The notes beneath the pieces were generated by a model. It saw nothing but the letters and a program-made list of their open reading frames with translations. It made no database searches and had not been told where the DNA came from. From Bacteroidota bacterium (GTDB taxonomy: Bacteria; Bacteroidota; Bacteroidia; NS11-12g; UBA955): a stretch of 12,613 bases of DNA. The DNA lies in NCBI GenBank assembly GCA_027488495.1, contig JAIYBO010000188.1, positions 1 through 12,613 of the forward strand, given 5' to 3'. Positions 8,601 through 12,613 of this stretch are shown in pieces (positions within the stretch are counted from its first letter, which is position 1; each line of letters begins with the position of its first letter). Position numbers and translations under genes: made by a program.

Positions 8601-8872
8601 CCAAAATTGTCAATGTATTGGATGTATCCGCCAACGAACAATTCAACCTCGAGGCAAAAATCAACGCAAACTTGCAGCTGATTTCGTCGAATTGGACCTT
8701 TGAAAGGTTGGAAGTGTTTAACGCGCACGGCCAGTTGGTTCATCGCAGCAACCACAACCTTGGTGTACAACCAAACACGTTATCACCGGGTCTTTACACC
8801 TATAAAATCATCGCCAACCAAGGCCCCGCACAAGTGCAAAAAACGGGGAAATGGTTAAATTTTGAACGCTAA
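5639..8872 (+). CDS. Large secreted SHxVGGE/Ig-like/PKD protein with T9SS-type C-terminal domain
   Basis: Exported or cell-surface protein of 1077 residues. The ATG at 5639 is chosen over an upstream TTG at 5564 because it gives a clean signal peptide: basic start (MPKKHSKFK), hydrophobic core to residue 22, cleavage near AIAS at 26-29. The mature N-terminus SHYTVGGELW (29-38), then KYELTHKIYKYC (46-57), matches the SHxVGGE domain of large Bacteroidota surface proteins; this Cys-rich part extends to about 430. Five Ig-like modules follow, each opening with a cysteine (442, 533, 634, 727, 827) and closing with GC or YC (502, 607, 702, 802, 898). A PKD-like domain lies at about 913-994 (WWHFGTANP, then ITWAYDN, YRVVARSFNANGC). 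Residues 1000-1077 resemble a T9SS type A sorting domain (LEVFNAHGQLVHR, LSPGLYTYKI). No catalytic motif was seen; adhesion or a matrix role is plausible. Single gene, divergent from the bacilliredoxin operon. Confidence 0.85.
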   Translation: MPKKHSKFKAQIFALIAAFTLFFTPAIASHYTVGGELWASSIGNNKYELTHKIYKYCNSIKPFDSVYIDAYAGNNAACGTVNLKAGIVSSRFIGTKCSTSTDCAAGVPLNEVIYKCTVDLSSPAFSKLLTGTSCKTLTFCAYGYWMWNNSTCKDKDAFFTATLYLNNLANCNSTTNKAPTMMFDPVRNFQIDRSVVFSQALSDTSEKDILRFQLAPSYISYPYNNKTCSNTPTGDYNHPFTPTCVGSTTCAPNTKTNPVRGTYFDSMDGTLIFCPTVASEIGIIGTRVYEYRINKNGVYTLIAMHTREIGGFVIDLKGKNETPRLLTSNGLIKICVGNSVKQKFCDFDDIGASLQTSLDSLVYIIPPNFRGASIKPYMSAKNKIAFEFNWKPTLNDTFANGYMFPIKVIDQNCNPPMASTFNLTVKVYPTPSGSPEVAYKGCNKLAINVKNFTGGTTKKVSWQVVDSLGKTLGTSNKVTDSLRLNGTGKYKVLALLSNEGGCFKYWDTTIQIIDTVINFTLGNNSPVADTLNCPNGTLIIEPSNIKTRKGALQFQWFGLPQNLAYSGTDPRNIALSSLSKIGNSKTISFGAKTDTSALLQITDAKGCTDIQQINIHQVFSDPVEWKKSPLAPICASDPPLKLIDPVSKDMIDGGPKTQIRCLNGKYLDSLGPNYYKLRAPSAVKGLDNITLTLVATFDTLGCLSHDTNTIDVIYRPQFELFSTKNICSGDSSFFPEDAVEKPAKNAFPYEWKIIGMPNKSIAQLMTLTVNGKTGTHLVTHLDSIALGTYKLQACTTDSTLGCRACDTTSIVSTPQIRFQYTGDTLFCPNDAPIRLREFLKISTGESSDTTYAVSLASVNGNINPTATEQKIFDKSTSTFNPRAAVGKAIIRIESSKYCYADGQIAMRIQDTLPINFTVSPDTAIRLPKTSFTFTATTNSPKVWWHFGTANPADTSKLNPITWAYDNKIASYRVVARSFNANGCYGESAKIVNVLDVSANEQFNLEAKINANLQLISSNWTFERLEVFNAHGQLVHRSNHNLGVQPNTLSPGLYTYKIIANQGPAQVQKTGKWLNFER

Positions 8873-8913
8873 AACCATCCACAAAACCCAAATATAATGG
8901 GCGCTCGGTTAAT

Positions 8914-8932
8914 TATTGTATTTTTTACAATA
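8914..8932. promoter_or_regulatory. Perfect 7-bp inverted repeat, candidate operator
   Basis: TATTGTA (8914-8920), five T residues, TACAATA (8926-8932): a perfect inverted repeat with 19-bp span, 32 bases before the regulator's ATG. The size and symmetry suit a dimeric winged-helix repressor, so autoregulation and control of the downstream glycosidases are plausible. A weak AT-only hairpin is the alternative; it lacks the GC stem and following T tract of an intrinsic terminator. The rest of the 92-base gap after the secreted-protein gene holds no clear terminator. Confidence 0.4.
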
Positions 8933-8949
8933 TATTCGCCGGAACTGAT

Positions 8950-8957
8950 TATTTTTG
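8950..8957 (+). promoter_or_regulatory. -7 element directly before the regulator gene
   Basis: TATTTTTG matches TAnnTTTG exactly and ends 7 bases before the ATG at 8965, so the transcript would have almost no leader. No TTG lies at the usual distance upstream; that position is occupied by the inverted repeat at 8914-8932. The match may be chance in T-rich sequence. Confidence 0.3.
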
Positions 8958-8964
8958 GCAACAG

Positions 8965-9657
8965 ATGGACAAACATTTTGAATCGTATTTTAAGGCCGCC
9001 GTTTCCGTAGACAACGTAGTTTTTGGATTCGACCACACGGGTTTAAAGGTGCTATTGATTTATCGTGGCGCAGATCCATACCGAAATTGCTGGGCCCTGC
9101 CGGGTGATTTGATCAGCCTTGATACCAACCTCAGCGATTCTGCAGAAAAAGTCCTACAAGATCTCACCGGGCTCGACCAAATCTACATGGAGCAAATTCA
9201 CACCTTTGGCAAGGTTGACCGACATCCATACGGACGGGTATTTACCGTGGCCTATTTCGCACTGATCAAGATTGAAGATTACCATTTGCACCCATCCTCT
9301 TGGGCGGAAGAAGCGGCCTGGTTTCCCATTGGCGAAATCCCCGATTTGCCGTTCGACCACAACGAAATTTTGGCCTTTGCGAAAGACCAATTGAAAACCA
9401 AAATTCGCCGTCAGCCCATCGGCTTTGAATTGCTCCCAAAACACTTCACCCTCACCGAACTCCAAACCCTGTACGAGTCCATTTTGGAGACCGAATTCGA
9501 TGTAAGAAATTTCCGCAAAAAAATCCTTTCAATGGATTTCATCACCGATACCGGCCTCAAGCAAACGAGCGTCACCCATCGCCCCGCCAAGTTGTTCAAA
9601 TACAACGCAAAGAAATACAACAACCTCATCAACACAGGCTTTGCCTTTGATTTGTAA
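8965..9657 (+). CDS. Nudix-fold winged-helix transcriptional regulator (AraR/NrtR type)
   Basis: Predicted DNA-binding repressor of 230 residues, in which a Nudix domain senses a small molecule and a C-terminal winged helix binds DNA. The Nudix part covers about 9-140: VSVDNVVFGFDHTGLKVLLI, then WALPGDLI at 43-50, and WFPIGEIPDLPFDHNEIL at 119-136. The Nudix box is degenerate: where GX5EX7REUXEEXGU is expected, residues 48-70 keep only K62, D66, G69 and L70, and the catalytic glutamates are replaced by V, D and L. Hydrolysis is therefore unlikely. The winged helix covers about 155-215, with LLPKHFTLTELQTLYESIL, DVRNFRKKILSMDFI and THRPAKLFKYN, a pattern shared with AraR/NrtR regulators. In Bacteroides the related AraR binds arabinose. 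The next gene, a secreted glycosidase, starts 12 bases downstream, pointing to a sugar or oligosaccharide effector here as well. Confidence 0.88.
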   Translation: MDKHFESYFKAAVSVDNVVFGFDHTGLKVLLIYRGADPYRNCWALPGDLISLDTNLSDSAEKVLQDLTGLDQIYMEQIHTFGKVDRHPYGRVFTVAYFALIKIEDYHLHPSSWAEEAAWFPIGEIPDLPFDHNEILAFAKDQLKTKIRRQPIGFELLPKHFTLTELQTLYESILETEFDVRNFRKKILSMDFITDTGLKQTSVTHRPAKLFKYNAKKYNNLINTGFAFDL

Positions 9658-9669
9658 GCGCCTCAAGAG

Positions 9670-10995
9670 ATGAAATTCATTCTCACACCCTGCCTTTGGC
9701 TCTGCTCAGCCATCACACTTTTCGTGGGCTCGGCAACGGCTCAAGTGAACCCAGTATCCGTGATAGAAGTTCAAGGGCGATGGCAGCTGTTGCGCAATGG
9801 CCAACCCTATTATGTCATTGGCGCCGGCGGTGAAACACACCTCAACGAACTCGTTGAAATTGGCGGCAACTCCATCCGAACCTGGGGCTCAGAAAATGCC
9901 CAAACCGTGCTCGATGAGGCACACAAACGTGGATTAACAGTTCTGCTCGGGCTTTGGGTGCAACACGAACGACATGGATTTGACTACAACGACACCCTCG
10001 CTGTGGCCAAACAACTTGCATCGTTCAAAGCCACCATCGACCAATTCAAAAATCACCCAGCCCTGTTGATGTGGGGCATCGGCAACGAAGTCAACCTGAG
10101 CTACACCAACCCCAAAGTTTGGAATGCCATCCAAGACATCGCCAAGTACGCCCACCAAGTAGACCCCAATCACCCCACCACCACCGTCACTGCCGGCTTA
10201 AATCGCGCCGAAGTGGCGTACGTGAAACAAAGGGCGCCCGACATCGATATATTTAGCGTAAATACCTATGGCGACATAGCGGAAGTCCCCAAGAACATTG
10301 CAAATTTTGGCTGGACCGGACCCTACATGATCACCGAATGGGGCCCCAACGGACATTGGGAATCGCCAACCACCAAATGGGGTGCCGCCATCGAACAAAG
10401 CAGTTGGGAAAAGGCCTCAGTTTACACAGAGCGATATCAAAAGTACATCGAACCCCATCAAAGTCATTGCGTGGGATCTTACGTTTTCTTGTGGGGTCAA
10501 AAGCAAGAATACACCGAAACGTGGTACGGACTTTTCACCAAAGACGGGCATAAAACGCAAGCCATCGACGCGCTAACCTGGGCATGGAAAAAGGATTCTC
10601 TCCCATGGGCCACACCATCGATCCAAGCGCTGAGCATCAATAAGCAACAAGCCAACGACAACATTTCGCTCAAACCAAATTCTAAAAACGAAGCGATTGC
10701 GTTGGGGCAACTCATTCAATATCAATCTACCCTTTCGATGCATCCGCGCAATTTCCAGAACACGAAACTCCAATACGAGTGGAAAATCCTCAAGGAAAGC
10801 ACCGACAAAAAATCGGGTGGCGACGCAGAAAAGGAAGCCGAACAACTCAACGGGCTCATCCCCGCATCCCAAAATGCTAAAATCACATTCCGAGCACCCG
10901 CAGAACCTGGGGCCTATAGATTGTTCGTCCGCATTCAACACAACCAAACCGTAGCATACGCCAACATCCCATTCCAAGTTTTACCGCAACCATGA
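9670..10995 (+). CDS. Secreted GH2-type TIM-barrel glycoside hydrolase
   Basis: Exported glycosidase of 441 residues; signal peptide at 1-24 (core FILTPCLWLCSAITLFVG, cleavage SATA/Q). All eight barrel strands can be placed: YYVIGAGG (47-54), NSIRTWG (67-73), LTVLLGLWV (89-97), LLMWGIGNEVN (132-142), TTTVTAG (170-176), IFSVNTYG (194-201), YMITEWGP (219-226) and YVFLWGQ (271-277). E140 in GNE is the likely acid/base and E223 in ITEWG the likely nucleophile, the clan GH-A arrangement. The sugar-binding and Ig-like domains that precede the barrel in classical GH2 enzymes are missing. After the barrel, residues about 315-438 form an Ig-like module with conserved-looking WKILKES, KSGGDAE and APAEPGAYRLFV. 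The substrate is not determined; a beta-glucan is suggested only by the GH3 neighbour. The gene ends in an ATGA overlap with the GH3 gene, so the two are coupled. Confidence 0.85.
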   Translation: MKFILTPCLWLCSAITLFVGSATAQVNPVSVIEVQGRWQLLRNGQPYYVIGAGGETHLNELVEIGGNSIRTWGSENAQTVLDEAHKRGLTVLLGLWVQHERHGFDYNDTLAVAKQLASFKATIDQFKNHPALLMWGIGNEVNLSYTNPKVWNAIQDIAKYAHQVDPNHPTTTVTAGLNRAEVAYVKQRAPDIDIFSVNTYGDIAEVPKNIANFGWTGPYMITEWGPNGHWESPTTKWGAAIEQSSWEKASVYTERYQKYIEPHQSHCVGSYVFLWGQKQEYTETWYGLFTKDGHKTQAIDALTWAWKKDSLPWATPSIQALSINKQQANDNISLKPNSKNEAIALGQLIQYQSTLSMHPRNFQNTKLQYEWKILKESTDKKSGGDAEKEAEQLNGLIPASQNAKITFRAPAEPGAYRLFVRIQHNQTVAYANIPFQVLPQP

Positions 10996-12613
10996 AACCA
11001 TTGAAACTGCGCGCCGCCCAAGCCGCCACCTTGTATTTGGCCATCATTGGCTCAATTCAACCCCTTCAAGTCTTTGCACAAAAAACTCAGCTCTCCGAGG
11101 CTGCCAAAACCTCTGAGGCCGCCAAAACCTCCGGAGTAACCTCTCTTTCTTTATTAGACAAGGCGATAAACGACCAAGTGAATTCCCTCACTTTGGAACA
11201 AAAGGTGGGACAGATGACCCAAATTGATTTGGGTGTCATCGCCGTGGGAAGTCCCTGCGGATTGCAACAACCCCAGACCCTCGATCTAGAAAAGTTGCGC
11301 ATCGCCATCGAAAAATACCACATCGGATCGGTGTTGAACGTGGGTTGCGGGTCGGGAACCATCGCTTTGGACCGCTGGCAAGAAATTCACAAGGGCATTA
11401 CAAAGGCCTCTATCCAATATTCAAGCACAAAAATTCCCATTTTGTTTGGGATCGATGCGATACATGGCGTAAACTACACCGTGGGTGGCACCCTATTCCC
11501 GCAGCAAATTGGTCAGGCCGCCACTTGGAACCCGGATTTGGTCCTCAAAGGCGCCGAAATCACGGCACTGGAATGTAGGATCTCCGGAATTCCTTGGAAC
11601 TTTTCTCCGGTTTTGGATTTGGGCCGACAGCCCCTGTGGTCGAGATTTTTCGAGACCTACGGCGAAGACGTGTATTTGGCCAAAACGATGACAACCGCCA
11701 GCATTCGCGGGTATCAGGGAAAGCACCCTGAATTGGGCATAGACGATCGGCACGTAGCGGCTTGCATGAAACATTTCCTAGGCTACAGCTACCCTTTGAG
11801 TGGCAAGGATCGCACGCCCGCTTGGATTCCAGAGCGAGAATTGAGAGAATATTACCTACCCACGTTTCAAACGGCAATAGAGGAAGGGGCATTGACCGTG
11901 ATGATCAATTCTGGGGAATTAAATGGCACGCCGGTGCACGTAAATCATGACATTCTCACAAAATTGCTGCGCAATGAGCTGGGCTTCAAAGGCTTGGCGG
12001 TAACCGATTGGGAAGACATTTATAAGCTGCACACCACACACAAAGTGGCGGCATCGCTGCGAGAAGCGGTAAAACTGGCCATCAATGCCGGGATCGACAT
12101 GTCCATGACCCCCAACGATTTTCAGTTCAACGAGTTATTGATTGATTTGGTTAAGTCGGGCGAAGTCCCCATGGAACGCATCAACGAAGCCGTTCAACGG
12201 ATCCTTTACGTGAAACACAAATTGGGTATTTACGATGCGATGAGCCCTTCGATCAGTAGCATAAGAGAAGCCCTCAACCCAGCAGATTTGGGCAGTGCAA
12301 AACACCGTGAGGCGGCATTACAAACCGCGGAGGAAAGCATCACCTTGCTCAAAAACAACACAACCACCAATGGCAAACCACTCCTTCCGCTGGGAAACCA
12401 ACCCCTATTCGTATTTGGCAGCGCCGCGGATGATCTCAATTTGCTGAATGGCGCCTGGACCAACACTTGGCAAGGGAACGACAGTCAATACAGCCACAAT
12501 CCGCTATACCCCACCATTTGGGAGGCTTTGATGAAGAACCGCGCGGCAGGAGAAATCGAACCAAATACTTCAAAAGGACTGCAATATTTTGCCCAAGCCC
12601 TTTCAAGCAATAC
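10992..12613 (+). CDS. Secreted GH3 beta-glucosidase / exo-beta-glucanase (partial, C-terminus beyond window)
   Basis: Exported glycosidase; 540 residues are visible of a protein that should reach roughly 750-850. The ATG at 10992 shares ATGA with the stop of the preceding gene. Signal peptide at about 1-29 (hydrophobic AATLYLAIIGSI, cleavage near VFA/Q). A short Ser/Ala/Lys linker with a duplicated SEAAKT follows. The GH3 N-terminal barrel starts near 52 (LTLEQKVGQMTQ at 66-77) and shows FGIDAIHGVN (152-161), FSPVLDLGRQPLWSRFFETYGED (204-226), the substrate-binding KHFLGYS (260-266), and INSGELNGTPVHVN (305-318). The nucleophile is D339 in VTDWED (337-342), and INAGIDMSM lies at 364-372. The C-terminal alpha/beta sandwich, which supplies the acid/base in many members, begins about 438 (REAALQTAEESITLLKN). 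It would release glucose from the non-reducing ends of beta-linked oligosaccharides in the periplasm or outside the cell. Confidence 0.94.
   Translation, partial: MKPLKLRAAQAATLYLAIIGSIQPLQVFAQKTQLSEAAKTSEAAKTSGVTSLSLLDKAINDQVNSLTLEQKVGQMTQIDLGVIAVGSPCGLQQPQTLDLEKLRIAIEKYHIGSVLNVGCGSGTIALDRWQEIHKGITKASIQYSSTKIPILFGIDAIHGVNYTVGGTLFPQQIGQAATWNPDLVLKGAEITALECRISGIPWNFSPVLDLGRQPLWSRFFETYGEDVYLAKTMTTASIRGYQGKHPELGIDDRHVAACMKHFLGYSYPLSGKDRTPAWIPERELREYYLPTFQTAIEEGALTVMINSGELNGTPVHVNHDILTKLLRNELGFKGLAVTDWEDIYKLHTTHKVAASLREAVKLAINAGIDMSMTPNDFQFNELLIDLVKSGEVPMERINEAVQRILYVKHKLGIYDAMSPSISSIREALNPADLGSAKHREAALQTAEESITLLKNNTTTNGKPLLPLGNQPLFVFGSAADDLNLLNGAWTNTWQGNDSQYSHNPLYPTIWEALMKNRAAGEIEPNTSKGLQYFAQALSSN
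11094..11129 (+). repeat. Two-copy 18-bp in-frame tandem repeat
   Basis: The 18-base units at 11094-11111 and 11112-11129 each encode SEAAKT and differ at two silent positions (TCC/TCT and GCT/GCC). They sit in the linker between the signal peptide and the GH3 catalytic domain. A recent in-frame duplication is the likely origin. Confidence 0.75.

Noticed and set aside
11493..11892. Minus-strand open frames opposite the GH3 gene
   Set aside because: The plus frame contains the conserved GH3 motifs throughout; the minus frames show none.

Overview
The window looks like a chromosome segment from a member of the Bacteroidota, probably free-living or environmental. The evidence is: large secreted proteins with a type IX secretion (T9SS)-style C-terminal domain; an N-terminal 'SHxVGGE' domain typical of the phylum's big surface proteins; several matches to the Bacteroidota promoter element TAnnTTTG; a Nudix-fold sugar regulator of the AraR/NrtR type; almost no Shine-Dalgarno sequences. 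No RNA gene, CRISPR array, insertion sequence or phage gene was seen.

Layout. (1) Positions 1-1262, minus strand: the first 420 residues of a secreted protein built from about seven short 'GlyTrp/Asp-Gly' repeats, read as a beta-propeller; its C-terminus lies outside the window. (2) A divergent intergenic region holds a good plus-strand promoter (TTTG-N21-TACATTTG) that leads, after a leader of about 150 bases, into gmk (guanylate kinase, TTG start) and nadD (nicotinate-nucleotide adenylyltransferase). (3) A tight minus-strand operon runs from 5459 down to 2580: bacilliredoxin, inositol-monophosphatase-family phosphatase, LysE-family exporter (TTG start) and a BASS-family sodium symporter. 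Its last gene overlaps the 3' end of nadD tail to tail by 87 bases. (4) Divergent from this operon is a 1077-residue secreted protein with an N-terminal SHxVGGE domain, about five cysteine-marked Ig-like modules, a PKD-like domain and a T9SS-type C-terminal domain. (5) The right end is a carbohydrate operon, all on the plus strand: a Nudix/winged-helix regulator, a secreted GH2-type TIM-barrel hydrolase and a secreted GH3 beta-glucosidase cut by the window edge. The two hydrolase genes overlap by ATGA.

How the genes fit together. gmk-nadD is housekeeping nucleotide and NAD metabolism. The minus-strand operon mixes thiol-redox repair, a sugar- or nucleotide-phosphate phosphatase and two small-molecule transporters; no single pathway is obvious. 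The right-hand operon is the most coherent unit: a regulator with an inactive Nudix box (probable sugar sensor), preceded by a perfect 7-bp inverted repeat that may be its operator, followed by two exported glycosidases whose combination suggests breakdown of a beta-glucan or related oligosaccharide. That substrate is an inference. I found no clear sign of a wholly new system; the regulator-operator-hydrolase unit and the overlapping gene ends are the best leads.
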